Positions 16,329 to 24,670 of a DNA stretch of 62,781 nt are shown one piece after another. The stretch's first letter is position 1. Every line of letters begins with the position of its first letter. The notes beneath the pieces were generated by a model. The model saw only the letters and a program-made list of their open reading frames with translations, was not told where the DNA came from and searched no databases. The stretch is from assembly GCA_035570275.1 (NCBI GenBank), contig DATMNI010000413.1, forward strand, positions 1 to 62,781, read 5' to 3'. Both the position numbers and the translations under genes were made by a program. This stretch comes from DATMNI01 sp035570275 (lineage in GTDB: Bacteria > Acidobacteriota > Terriglobia > Bryobacterales > Bryobacteraceae).

Positions 16329-16644
16329 CCCTGGTGCAGTTCCCATTTTCCGACTTATCCCAGACGAAGCTGCGTCCCGCGGTGGTTCTTGCCGGTGTCG
16401 GCCGGTGGGGATTGGATCCTGTGCCAAGTGACCAGCCAGCCTTATGGCGACGCACGGGCCATCAAGATCGATAACACCAGCCTGTCCGCGGGTTCGTTGC
16501 GCTACCAGCTATGCGCGGCCTGGCAAGCTGTTCACCGCCAGCCAGAACTTAATCGCAGTGCAGGTTGCCAAGCTGAAACCGGAACCGTTGCGGCAGATCG
16601 TTGAGTCGGTGGTGAGCCTACTGCGTACTGGCGGTTTTCAATGA
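16301..16644 (+). pseudogene. frameshifted PemK/MazF-family mRNA interferase
   Basis: Three successive frames encode one PemK/MazF chain. Frame one from GTG 16301 gives TLVQFPFSDLSQTKLRPAVV. Frame two gives GGDWILCQVTSQPYGDARAI and DNTSLSAGSLR. Frame three gives TSYARPGKLFTASQNLI and VAKLKPEPLRQIVESVV, ending at 16644. Each block is collinear with the family, so two indels (about 16385-16400 and 16500-16515) have destroyed the gene. The conserved RPAVVL strand and the SYARPGKLFT segment identify the family. It overlaps the intact antitoxin by 28 nt. Confidence 0.8.
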
Positions 16645-16791
16645 GTGCAGATACGGAACCAGCCTTGCCAAAAGGCTGTTACAGCCGACGCCCGCCCGAA
16701 CCGCTGCTTCGCCAACCTTCGGCCGACGAAGAGAATCGCTAGTCCAAAGCACGGTTCTCAGCCTGCCGCGGCACGTCGGTTACAATACCCT

Positions 16792-17829
16792 TTGACCCAT
16801 CGCACTTCACTACGAGGCGCCATCATCGGCTGCGGTCTCATCGGCCGCAAGCGCGCCGCGGCGCTCGACGGCACCATCACGGTTTGCTGCGACGTTCAGG
16901 AGGCTCGCGCCGAGCAACTGGCGCGGGATTTCCCAGGGGTTCGGCCGACCACCGATTGGCAGGCGGCCGTGCGGCGTGACGATATCGATTTCATAGTCGC
17001 CGCCACCACCCATGACATGCTGGCGCCGGTGGCCGTGGCGGCAGCCTCAGCCGGTAAGCACGTGCTCGTCGAAAAGCCGGGCGCGCGTTCAGCCGCCGAA
17101 CTGGACGCCGTGGCCGAGGCCGCCCGACGCACCGGCGCCCTGGTGCGCGTGGGATTCAACCACCGCTACCACCGGGCGTTCCGCAAGGCCCGCGAGATTT
17201 TCGATTCGGGCGCGCTCGGCGAAATGATGTTCATTCGCGGCCGCTACGGGCACGGCGGCCGGCCCGGCTACGACAAAGAATGGCGCGCCGTGCCGGAGCG
17301 CTCGGGCGGCGGCGAACTGATCGACCAGGGCGCCCACCTGATCGACCTCGCGCGCTGGTTCCTCGGCGACTTTACCGGCGTCCAGGGCCGCGCCCCCACT
17401 TACTTCTGGAACATGCCGGTGGAAGACAACGGATTTCTGCTGTTGGAAACGCCGCGCGGCCAGATCGCCTTTCTGCACGCGAGCTGGACCGAATGGAAGA
17501 ACCTGTTTTCCTTCGAGATCGCCGGCCGCGTGGGCAAACTCGAGATCGGCGGATTGGGCGGCAGCTACGGCCTGGAGCGCCTTACCTGGTACCGGATGTC
17601 GCCCGAAATGGGACCGCCCGAAACCATGGCGTGGGAATACCCCATGGCCGACGATTCCTGGGATGCCGAGTGCGCCGCATTCCTGGAGGACATCCGCCTG
17701 CGCCGCCAGCCGCAACCGGGGATTGCCGACGCCCAGGCGGCGCTGCGAATTATCGAACGCATCTATTGCCAACAAACTCCGCCGCGACAAACTCCGTCCC
17801 AGCAAACCCCGCGCGAGAGCCAGGCATGA
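16792..17829 (+). CDS. Gfo/Idh/MocA-family oxidoreductase
   Basis: About 345 residues from TTG 16792; the frame is open further upstream, but the Rossmann strand starts here (RGAIIGCGLIGRKRAAAL, with GxGxxG written GCGLIG). The family motif EKPGA is at about residue 95, and the catalytic-region His residues lie in NHRYHRAF and DQGAHLIDLARWF. It would oxidise or reduce a sugar or sugar nucleotide with NAD(P). The C-terminus is a low-complexity tail of QTP repeats. Its stop overlaps hddA (ATGA). As the first gene of the GDP-heptose cassette it may modify the heptose or a linked sugar, but this step is not part of the known pathway and is inference. Confidence 0.88.
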   Translation: MTHRTSLRGAIIGCGLIGRKRAAALDGTITVCCDVQEARAEQLARDFPGVRPTTDWQAAVRRDDIDFIVAATTHDMLAPVAVAAASAGKHVLVEKPGARSAAELDAVAEAARRTGALVRVGFNHRYHRAFRKAREIFDSGALGEMMFIRGRYGHGGRPGYDKEWRAVPERSGGGELIDQGAHLIDLARWFLGDFTGVQGRAPTYFWNMPVEDNGFLLLETPRGQIAFLHASWTEWKNLFSFEIAGRVGKLEIGGLGGSYGLERLTWYRMSPEMGPPETMAWEYPMADDSWDAECAAFLEDIRLRRQPQPGIADAQAALRIIERIYCQQTPPRQTPSQQTPRESQA

Positions 17830-18809
17830 TCATCACCCGCAGCCCGCTGCGCATCTCGCTCGGAGGCGGCGGCACCGACCTGCCTTCCTATTATCGCGAA
17901 CACGGCGGCTTCGTCATCTCCGCGGCCATCGATAAGTATGTCTACATTACTCTGCACGAGACCTTCGAGCGCGAGTTCGTCATCAAGTACTCAAAGACCG
18001 AGCACGTGCAGAGCGTGGACGAAATCAAGCATCCGATCATTCGCGAAGCGCTCAGGCTAGTGCCGGTGGGCGTGCCGCACCTGGAAATCGTGAGTATGTC
18101 GGATATCCCCGCCGGCACCGGTCTGGGTTCCTCGGGCAGTTTCACGGTCGCCCTGCTGCGCGCGCTGCATACGCTCAACAGGGAATTCGTGCCGCGGCAG
18201 GTGCTGGCGGAGCAGGCCTGCCACATCGAGATCGATCGGCTGGGCGAACCGGTCGGCAAGCAGGACCAGTACATTGCGTCATTCGGGGGTATCACTTCCT
18301 TCGATTTCCGTCAGGACGGCGATGTGGACGTGCGGCCGCTGCCAATCGCTCCCGAGACGCTGTACAACCTGGAAGACAACCTGTTGTTGTTTTTCACCGG
18401 CTTCACCCGTTCGGCTTCGGCCATTCTGGCCGAGCAGGACACCCGCACGCGCGAGGGCGACGCCGGCATGATCGAGCACCTCCACCACATCAAACAGTTC
18501 GGCTACGAAAGTAAGGAGGCGCTGGAACAGGGCGACCTGCGCCGGTTCGCGGCCATCATGCACGAGCATTGGGAGCTGAAGAAATACCGCTCGAAATCCA
18601 TGTCGAATTCGAGCATCGACGAGTACTACCAGTTGGCCCGGTTGCATGGAGCGCTCGGCGGCAAACTCATCGGCGCCGGCGGCGGCGGCTTCCTGATGCT
18701 GTACAGCGAAGACAAGACGCGGCTCCGCCACATGCTGCGCGACGCCGGTTTGCGCGAGGTCCGCATGCATTTCGATTTCGAAGGCACCGCCCTGGTGACG
18801 CGATCCTGA
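17826..18809 (+). CDS. hddA: D-glycero-alpha-D-manno-heptose-7-phosphate kinase
   Basis: A 327-residue GHMP kinase that phosphorylates D-glycero-alpha-D-manno-heptose 7-phosphate at C1. The N-terminus RSPLRISLGGGGTDLPSYY is the substrate/ATP entry motif of HddA-like kinases, the GHMP ATP loop reads PAGTGLGSSGSF (about residue 98), and the C-terminal motif is GGKLIGAGGGGFLM. ATG 17826 overlaps the upstream stop by 4 nt. Adjacent hddC, gmhA and gmhB support the specific assignment over related fucose or galacto kinases. Confidence 0.92.
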   Translation: MIITRSPLRISLGGGGTDLPSYYREHGGFVISAAIDKYVYITLHETFEREFVIKYSKTEHVQSVDEIKHPIIREALRLVPVGVPHLEIVSMSDIPAGTGLGSSGSFTVALLRALHTLNREFVPRQVLAEQACHIEIDRLGEPVGKQDQYIASFGGITSFDFRQDGDVDVRPLPIAPETLYNLEDNLLLFFTGFTRSASAILAEQDTRTREGDAGMIEHLHHIKQFGYESKEALEQGDLRRFAAIMHEHWELKKYRSKSMSNSSIDEYYQLARLHGALGGKLIGAGGGGFLMLYSEDKTRLRHMLRDAGLREVRMHFDFEGTALVTRS

Positions 18810-18812
18810 ACC

Positions 18813-19505
18813 ATGCTGCCCATCGCCATCCTGGCCGGGGGCCTGGCCACGCGCTTGCGGCCCGTTACGGAGACCATCCCCAAGGCGCTGATTGAGATCG
18901 CCGGAGAGCCTTTCCTGGGCCATCAATTGCGGCTGTTGAGCCGCGGCGGCATCCGGCATGCCGTGCTCTGTGTCGGATATCTCGGCGAGCAGATCCGGGA
19001 ATACGCCGGCGATGGCAACGCCTTCAGTCTGCGCGTCGAGTACGCGTTCGATGGCCCGCACCTTCTGGGCACGGCGGGCGCCATCAGGCAAGCGCTGCCG
19101 CTCCTGGGGGATGCGTTCCTGGTGGTCTATGGCGATTCCTACCTGCCCTGCGATTACGGCGCGGTGGTCCAGGCGTTTCTCGGTTCCGGCAAGCTGGCGT
19201 TGATGACCGTGTTCCGCAACCAAGGCCGTTGGGATTCCAGCAACGTGGAGTTTTCCGATGGCCAAATTCTGGCGTACGATAAAGCCAACCGAACCCCGCG
19301 TATGCATCACATCGATTATGGATTGGGAGTTTTCCGCCGCCAGGCATTCGCCGCCGTGCCGAACAACCGGCCGCACGATCTGGCGGCGCTCTATCAGAGC
19401 CTGCTGCGGCAAGGTGAACTGGCGGCCTGGGAGTCGCCCCAGCGGTTCTACGAAATCGGATCCCAGGTGGGGATCCGCGAGCTTACGGAGTTGCTTTCCC
19501 GATGA
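18813..19505 (+). CDS. hddC: heptose 1-phosphate guanylyltransferase-like nucleotidyltransferase
   Basis: A 230-residue sugar-phosphate nucleotidyltransferase. The nucleotide-binding signature LAGGLATRLRP is at residues 7-17 with the Lys of IPKALIEI; the Asp of VVYGDSYLP binds the metal. It would join D-glycero-alpha-D-manno-heptose 1-phosphate to GMP, giving GDP-heptose. It starts 3 nt after hddA and its stop overlaps the start of gmhA. Specificity for GTP and heptose is inferred from neighbours, as motifs alone do not separate it from glucose or mannose relatives. Confidence 0.85.
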   Translation: MLPIAILAGGLATRLRPVTETIPKALIEIAGEPFLGHQLRLLSRGGIRHAVLCVGYLGEQIREYAGDGNAFSLRVEYAFDGPHLLGTAGAIRQALPLLGDAFLVVYGDSYLPCDYGAVVQAFLGSGKLALMTVFRNQGRWDSSNVEFSDGQILAYDKANRTPRMHHIDYGLGVFRRQAFAAVPNNRPHDLAALYQSLLRQGELAAWESPQRFYEIGSQVGIRELTELLSR

Positions 19506-20098
19506 CGTTTACCGAACAGTTTCTGGCGGAGGCGGGGGAGATCCTGACCCGTATCGACACGGCCGCGGTGGAAGCCGTGGCGGCGCTGCTTGCCGATTGC
19601 CGGGGGCGCGGCGGCCGCCTGTTCATCCTGGGGGTGGGCGGCAGCGCGGCCAACGCGTCGCACGCCGTCAACGATTTCCGCAAAATCTGCGGCTTTGAAG
19701 CCTACGCCCCCACCGACAATGTTTCCGAACTCACCGCCCGCACCAACGACGAGGGCTGGGCTGGGGTCTTCGAAGGTTGGCTGCGGGTGAGTCGCCTGCG
19801 CCCGACCGATGCCATCCTGATCTTCTCGGTAGGCGGCGGCAACCTGGAAAAGCAGGTAAGCGCCAATCTGGTGGCGGCGGTACAGTATGCCAAAACCGTG
19901 GGCGCGAAGGTGGCCGGCATCGTGGGGCGCGACGGCGGATACACCGCCCAGGCGGCCGACGCCTGCATTCTGGTGCCGACGGTCAACGCCCAACACGTCA
20001 CGCCGCTTGCCGAGGCATTTCAGGCCGTGCTGTGGCATCTGCTGGTTACCCACCCTAAGCTCAAAGCCGCCGAGACGAAATGGGAATCGGTGCGGTGA
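19502..20098 (+). CDS. gmhA: sedoheptulose-7-phosphate isomerase (SIS domain)
   Basis: A 198-residue SIS-domain protein that isomerises sedoheptulose 7-phosphate to D-glycero-D-manno-heptose 7-phosphate. The phosphate-binding signatures are GVGGSAANASHAVNDF (about residue 41) and SVGGGNLEKQVS, followed by the C-terminal His segment NAQHVTPLAEAFQAVLWHLL. The ATG overlaps hddC by 4 nt and its end overlaps gmhB, so the cassette is tightly coupled. Length is normal for GmhA. Confidence 0.9.
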   Translation: MTFTEQFLAEAGEILTRIDTAAVEAVAALLADCRGRGGRLFILGVGGSAANASHAVNDFRKICGFEAYAPTDNVSELTARTNDEGWAGVFEGWLRVSRLRPTDAILIFSVGGGNLEKQVSANLVAAVQYAKTVGAKVAGIVGRDGGYTAQAADACILVPTVNAQHVTPLAEAFQAVLWHLLVTHPKLKAAETKWESVR

Positions 20099-20616
20099 AA
20101 GCCGTTTTCCTGGACCGCGACGGCGTGCTGAATCGGCCCGTGGTGCGCGATGGCAAACCGTTTCCGCCAGGCAGTCTGGATGAGCTGAAGATATATCCCG
20201 AAGCCGCCGCGGCGCTGGCCCGGTTGAAGCACGCCGGCTACCTGCTGATCGTGGTCACCAACCAGCCCGACGTGGCGCGCGGTACCACGCCGCGCCGGGT
20301 AGTGGAAACCATCGACGCCGCCATCGGGGCGGAATTGCCTATCGACGATTTCCTGGTCTGCTGGCACGACGATGCCGACGCCTGCGCCTGCCGGAAACCG
20401 AAACCGGGCCTGCTGCTGGAGGCCGCCGGGCGGTACGGAATCGACCTGAGCCTGAGTTTCCTGATCGGTGACCGCTGGCGCGACATCGATGCCGGCGCCG
20501 CCGCGGGCTGCCGGACGGTGCTGATCGACCGGAAATACCGTGAGCGCCCGCCGGAACATGCGCCGGATTTCCGTACGGAATCGCTGACTGAAGCCGCGGA
20601 TTGGATCCTGAAATAG
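20080..20616 (+). CDS. gmhB: D-glycero-D-manno-heptose-1,7-bisphosphate 7-phosphatase
   Basis: A 178-residue HAD-IIIA phosphatase. It has the DRDGVLN nucleophile motif near residue 12, motif II in VVTNQPDVARG, a zinc-binding loop (CWH, then CAC) and motif III/IV in KPKPG and GDRWRDIDAG. It removes the C7 phosphate of heptose 1,7-bisphosphate. Two starts are possible: ATG 20080, overlapping gmhA by 19 nt, or GTG 20095, overlapping its stop as GTGA. A family A bipartite repeat begins immediately after the stop. Confidence 0.92.
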   Translation: MGIGAVKAVFLDRDGVLNRPVVRDGKPFPPGSLDELKIYPEAAAALARLKHAGYLLIVVTNQPDVARGTTPRRVVETIDAAIGAELPIDDFLVCWHDDADACACRKPKPGLLLEAAGRYGIDLSLSFLIGDRWRDIDAGAAAGCRTVLIDRKYRERPPEHAPDFRTESLTEAADWILK

Positions 20617-20685
20617 TGGTTGCGACCCTCTGGGTCGCGACAAATGTAGAAACTCCAGGCCCGCGACCCGGAGGGGCGCGGCCAC
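20617..20685. repeat. bipartite palindromic repeat, family A (full copy)
   Basis: Fills the gap between two convergent genes (gmhB and the rhodanese). It holds GCGACCCTCTGGGTCGC at 20622-20638, a linker TGTAGAAACTCCAG from 20645, and a second GC-rich palindrome around 20663-20680. The outer ends are AGTGG and CCACT, so the whole is itself inverted. The strong hairpins could end transcription on both sides, but no T-tract follows. Confidence 0.75.
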
Positions 20686-21666
20686 TTATTTCTTGACGGG
20701 AGCGGCGGTTGCCGAGGTCTCCACCGGCAGGTCCGTATGCCGGCTCCAATCTTCCCAGGAGCCGTCGAAAAGCCTGGCGTCGTATCCGAGATATCGCGCG
20801 ACGAAGTAAATCAGGCTGGCCTGCTGGCCGATGTGACAGTACGAAACCACGCGGTCACCGTTCTTGATGCCGGCGCTGCGGAACTTCGCCTGGATTGTGT
20901 CGGCGGGCAACAGCTTTCCCTGCGCGTCGACCAGCGAGCTGAAGGCGATGTTGCTGGCCCCGGGAATGTGGCCGGCGCGCTGTCCCTGCGGTATGCGGGC
21001 GCCGGTGTAGAACTCGGGGAGACGGGCATCCACGATGTCCACGCCGGCGTGATGGAGGTTGGAGCGCACATAGTCCACGTCGACGATCACGTCGTTCTGC
21101 GGGCACGGCTGAATCTTCCCAAGCGTGACCTTGCGGACTTCGGTGGTTACCGGGCGGCCTTCACCCTGCCAGACCGGGGTCCCGCCATTCAGGATGGATG
21201 CGTGAGACCCCAGCCCCATGGCGTCGAGCGTAAGGTGGATGCGCGCGGTGGGCGCATCCAGATTCCTGATCGAATAGAGAACGATGCGGGAGTCGTTGCT
21301 GATCCCGAGCCCTCCGAAGACCTCTACCAGATCGGCCATGGGCGACATTTCGAGGGTGAGGCCCGCCGCACTCTGCATCACGTGGGTAGCCATATACTCC
21401 ACCCAGAGGGCGCCAGGGATGTGCGCCTTGTCGTATTCAGCCTTGTCGCCGACGGCCAGAACCACCAGGTTCCGGTCGTTCAAGTGATCCGCCAGCCAGG
21501 CGGTGGAAACCAGCAGGCTGTCGCGATCGCCGTGCCCTCCGCAGGCCGCGGCCGCGGCCCCGTGCGGCATCGCGACCAGGCCCGCCATCAGCATCAAGCT
21601 CCCTGATACCGCATGTATGATGCGGGAGCGCCATTGAGTCTGCGACTTTCCATGAGGCATAAACAT
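20686..21666 (-). CDS. secreted two-domain rhodanese-type sulfurtransferase
   Basis: A 326-residue protein with an N-terminal signal peptide (hydrophobic segment SGSLMLMAGLVAMPHGAAAA) and two rhodanese domains. The first (about 50-175) lacks an active-site Cys, having Ser at the loop VLYSIRN. The second (about 185-315) has the catalytic loop VSYCHIGQQAS with Cys in place, as in thiosulfate or 3-mercaptopyruvate sulfurtransferases. It would transfer sulfane sulfur outside the cytoplasm. ATG 21666 or 21660 are both possible starts. Neighbours give no functional clue. Confidence 0.88.
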   Translation of the reverse strand: MFMPHGKSQTQWRSRIIHAVSGSLMLMAGLVAMPHGAAAAACGGHGDRDSLLVSTAWLADHLNDRNLVVLAVGDKAEYDKAHIPGALWVEYMATHVMQSAAGLTLEMSPMADLVEVFGGLGISNDSRIVLYSIRNLDAPTARIHLTLDAMGLGSHASILNGGTPVWQGEGRPVTTEVRKVTLGKIQPCPQNDVIVDVDYVRSNLHHAGVDIVDARLPEFYTGARIPQGQRAGHIPGASNIAFSSLVDAQGKLLPADTIQAKFRSAGIKNGDRVVSYCHIGQQASLIYFVARYLGYDARLFDGSWEDWSRHTDLPVETSATAAPVKK

Positions 21667-21700
21667 TTCCTTTCGATCGTCAGGTGGATCATCGGGCCGG

Positions 21701-22042
21701 TCAGGCCGGCCGCAGTTTGCGAATCAGTTTGGCGCCGCGGGCCTGTGCCAGAAGCTTTTCCATTCGTTCGGCTTCCGCCACGGCGACGGCGCGTCCGGCC
21801 GGCGTGATGCGGTAATAGCGCCGGCGCTGGTCGTCTTCGTCCATCGGCGGCCGATGCCGGCATTCCGCGATCAGCCCTTCGGCCAGCAGGCGCTTGAAGA
21901 CCGCGTAGAGAGTGCCAGTGGAGAGTTTGACTTCGCCCGCCGACTCCGCGTCGACATCCTTGAGAACTGCGTAACCGTGCTTGTCGCCTTCGGCCAGGGA
22001 CAGCAGCACTTGAAAAACGGCGGGCTTAAGGGGCTCCGGCAT
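21701..22042 (-). CDS. PadR-family transcriptional regulator
   Basis: A 113-residue PadR-type winged-helix repressor. The N-terminus PAVFQVLLSLAEGDKHGYAV, the recognition helix STGTLYAVFKRLLAEGLI and the wing DDQRRRYYRITPAGRAV are diagnostic. Members of this subgroup regularly sit next to ADOP permeases, and here it is divergent from one. Its promoter and that of the permease both carry AACTATAG sequences, so autoregulation and repression of the permease are likely. The inducer is unknown. Confidence 0.93.
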   Translation of the reverse strand: MPEPLKPAVFQVLLSLAEGDKHGYAVLKDVDAESAGEVKLSTGTLYAVFKRLLAEGLIAECRHRPPMDEDDQRRRYYRITPAGRAVAVAEAERMEKLLAQARGAKLIRKLRPA

Positions 22043-22052
22043 ATGTCGATCT

Positions 22053-22082
22053 CAACTATAGCATGTGCCGCCATAATTGCAA
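22053..22082 (-). promoter_or_regulatory. PadR promoter with overlapping operator half-site
   Basis: On the minus strand TTGCAA (22077-22082) and TATAGT (22055-22060) are 16 bp apart, a good sigma-70-type promoter. The -10 hexamer is part of CAACTATAG, which recurs in the divergent promoter. It leaves a very short leader before ATG 22042. Confidence 0.55.
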
Positions 22083-22113
22083 GGCTCCGTCAAACGATTT
22101 TCCGGCAAACGAA

Positions 22114-22157
22114 TTGACTAGTGCCGCGTCATCAACTATAGTTGTGTCAGCTATAGT
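22114..22157 (+). promoter_or_regulatory. promoter of the ADOP permease with PadR-type operator on the -10
   Basis: TTGACT (22114-22119), a 17-bp spacer and TATAGT (22137-22142) form a near-consensus promoter. A perfect 12-bp palindrome CAACTATAGTTG (22133-22144) covers the -10 box, and a further half-site GCTATAGT lies at 22150-22157. A bound repressor would block polymerase directly. Confidence 0.65.
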
Positions 22158-22194
22158 GCCAGCCGCCACAAGGCAGCCGCCACCAGGAGGCACC

Positions 22195-24639
22195 ATGTTA
22201 GAAGACACCCTGCAGGACGTACGCTACGGCTTGCGCGTGCTGATCAAGAACCGGGGGTTCGCGCTGGCGGCGGTTCTGACGCTGGCGCTGGGGATCGGCG
22301 CGAACGCCGCCATCTTCAGCCTGGTCTACGGCGTGCTGCTGCGGCCACTGCCCTACCGGAACGGCGGGCGCCTGGTCGTCCTGCACCAGCAAGCCACGCG
22401 GGCCAACCAGAATGAGGTGCCGTTCTCGGTCAAGGAGATCTTCGACTATCGCGACACCAACCACACGCTGGATGCGGTAGTGGAACATCATTCGATGAAT
22501 TTTCTGTTGATCGGCAAGGACTCGGCCGAGCGCGTGAATACGGCCGTGGTGTCGGCCAATTTCTTCGATGTTCTGGGAGTGAAGCCGCTGCTGGGCCGGA
22601 CCTTCGTGGCCAGTGACGATACGCCCAACTCGAACGCCGTCCTGATCCTCAGCTACGATTACTGGAAGACCCGGCACGGCGGCGATACCGGGATTGTGGG
22701 CACGGTGTTCCAGATGAACAACCGGCCGCACACGGTGATCGGCGTATTGCCGCCTATCCCGCAATACCCGGTGGAGAACGACGTCTACATGCCCACGTCG
22801 CAATGCCCCTTCCGATCTTCGCAGCGCGCCATCGCCAATCGCCGCGCCCGCCTGATGACGGCGTTCGGACGCCTCAAGCCCGGCATGCCGCTGCAGCAGG
22901 CACAGGCAGACCTTACAACCGTGGCCGGCCAGATCGAAAGCGCCAACCCGGACGTGTATCCGAAATCCTATGGCTATGGTTTGAAGGTGGCGCCGCTGCA
23001 GGAGGATCTGACGCGGCGCGCGCGCACCACATTCCTGGTGCTGGCGGGCGCGGCCGGGTTCGTGCTGCTGATTGCGTGCGCCAATGTGGCCAACCTGCTG
23101 CTGGCGCGCCTGCTGAAAGTGGAACGCGAACTGGCCATCAGGAGGGCACTGGGCGCCCCCCGGGCGCGGCTGGTGCGGCAACTGCTTACGGAGAGCGTCC
23201 TGTTGTCGCTGGCGGGCGGAGCCTTGGGACTGGCGTTGGCGCCGGCCGCCCTAGCCTTGCTGGTGAAGTTCGCCGAACGCTTTACCACGCGCGCCGCGGA
23301 GATCCACATCGATGGGCCGGTGCTGCTGTTCACGCTGGCGGTTTCGCTGGGCACGGGCCTGCTGTTCGGCGTTGCGCCGGCGATCACGTCCGGCGGGAAC
23401 GCTGCCGATGCGCTCAAGCAGGGTAGCGCCAGGGCCACGACGGGCCGCGTAGGCCGGCGGCTTCGCGCGGTCCTGGTGGTTTCACAGGTGGCGGTCTCGT
23501 TTGTGCTTTTGATTGGCGCGGGCTTGATGATTCGCAGCTTCGTGCGGCTCCAACAGGTGAACCCTGGGTTCAATCCGGACCGGCTGCTGACCATGCGGCT
23601 CAGTCCGAACTTCACACGCTTTTCGCAGAACCAGCAATTGCTCACCCTGGCCGACACAATTCTTCGGCGGGTGCGCTCCATCTCGGGAGTCCAGGCGGCC
23701 GCGCTGGCCTCGAATTTTCCCTTCAATCCGGGGGGCCTGACCAGCGGACCGGGAAGCGTGGCCTTCGAGATTGAGGGCCGGCCGGTTTCGAAGGGCGAAC
23801 TGGCCCCGCAGGTGGATCCGACGCTGGTCAGTGCCGGCTACTTCCAAACCATCCGGCAGCCGCTGATCCAGGGCAGGGATTTCAGCGAGCATGACGACAA
23901 CAAGGCCACTCTGGTGGCGATTGTCAATCAGACGATGGCGCATCACCGGTGGCCGGCCGAGGACCCGGTGGGGAAGCGCATCACGTTCGACCAGGGCCAG
24001 CACTGGATTCAGATCGTAGGCGTGGTGGGGGACGCCAAGGAATATGGGTTGGACCGGACGATCAAGGACGAGGTGTACACGCCGGCGGCGCAGAACGGGT
24101 TTACCGGCAATCTGGTGGTGCGCACGATGGCCGATCCGGCGGGGCTGACGTCGGCGGTCCGTGCCGCCCTGCACGATGCCGACTCGCAACTGGCGGTGGA
24201 TCGCGTCCAAACGATGGATCGTCTGCAACAGGAGTCGGTGGCCTCGCCGCGGGTGACCACTATACTGCTGGGTCTATTCGCGGGTCTGGCACTGCTGATC
24301 AGCGCCTGCGGCATTGCGGCCGTGATGGCGCTTTCGGTGACGCAGCGGAGAGGCGAACTGGGGATTCGGATGGCGCTGGGCGCGTCGCCGGAATCGGTGC
24401 TCTCGATGGTGGTGCGCCAGGGCCTGACATTGGCGGCGCTGGGGACAGGGGTGGGGGTGATCGGGGCCATCGCGGTGACGCGCCTTTTGTCCACGCTGCT
24501 GTTTGCCACCAGCCCGACCGATGTCTTCACGTTCGCGGCGGTGTCGGCGGTGTTCCTGGTGGTGGCGGCGGTGGCCTGTTTCCTGCCGGCGCGGGAAGTG
24601 ACGGGGATCGATCCGGCGATTGCGCTGCGCAGCGAGTGA
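22195..24639 (+). CDS. ADOP-type MacB-like ABC transporter permease
   Basis: About 814 residues from ATG 22195, which has CAGGAGG 4-5 nt upstream; the frame is open to 22063 but that region holds the promoter. It lacks the charged ADOP prefix of the 9732 gene and begins at DTLQDVRYGLRVLIKNRGF, then a first helix (LTLALGIGANAAIFS), a MacB-like core, FtsX helices (FVLLIACANVANLLLARLLK), a second core, and a C-terminal FtsX bundle ending IDPAIALRSE. The duplicated permease architecture without an ATPase matches acidobacterial orphan permeases. Control by the divergent PadR is strongly suggested by the intergenic operator. Confidence 0.92.
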   Translation: MLEDTLQDVRYGLRVLIKNRGFALAAVLTLALGIGANAAIFSLVYGVLLRPLPYRNGGRLVVLHQQATRANQNEVPFSVKEIFDYRDTNHTLDAVVEHHSMNFLLIGKDSAERVNTAVVSANFFDVLGVKPLLGRTFVASDDTPNSNAVLILSYDYWKTRHGGDTGIVGTVFQMNNRPHTVIGVLPPIPQYPVENDVYMPTSQCPFRSSQRAIANRRARLMTAFGRLKPGMPLQQAQADLTTVAGQIESANPDVYPKSYGYGLKVAPLQEDLTRRARTTFLVLAGAAGFVLLIACANVANLLLARLLKVERELAIRRALGAPRARLVRQLLTESVLLSLAGGALGLALAPAALALLVKFAERFTTRAAEIHIDGPVLLFTLAVSLGTGLLFGVAPAITSGGNAADALKQGSARATTGRVGRRLRAVLVVSQVAVSFVLLIGAGLMIRSFVRLQQVNPGFNPDRLLTMRLSPNFTRFSQNQQLLTLADTILRRVRSISGVQAAALASNFPFNPGGLTSGPGSVAFEIEGRPVSKGELAPQVDPTLVSAGYFQTIRQPLIQGRDFSEHDDNKATLVAIVNQTMAHHRWPAEDPVGKRITFDQGQHWIQIVGVVGDAKEYGLDRTIKDEVYTPAAQNGFTGNLVVRTMADPAGLTSAVRAALHDADSQLAVDRVQTMDRLQQESVASPRVTTILLGLFAGLALLISACGIAAVMALSVTQRRGELGIRMALGASPESVLSMVVRQGLTLAALGTGVGVIGAIAVTRLLSTLLFATSPTDVFTFAAVSAVFLVVAAVACFLPAREVTGIDPAIALRSE

Positions 24640-24646
24640 GCGGAAA

Positions 24647-24670
24647 AGTGGTCGCGACCCTCTGGGTCGC
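24647..24670. repeat. left part of an interrupted family A bipartite repeat
   Basis: AGTGG at 24647 and the palindrome GCGACCCTCTGGGTCGC at 24654-24670 match the left half of the full copy at 20617. The right half resumes at 24970-24994 after about 300 bp of foreign sequence. Confidence 0.75.
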
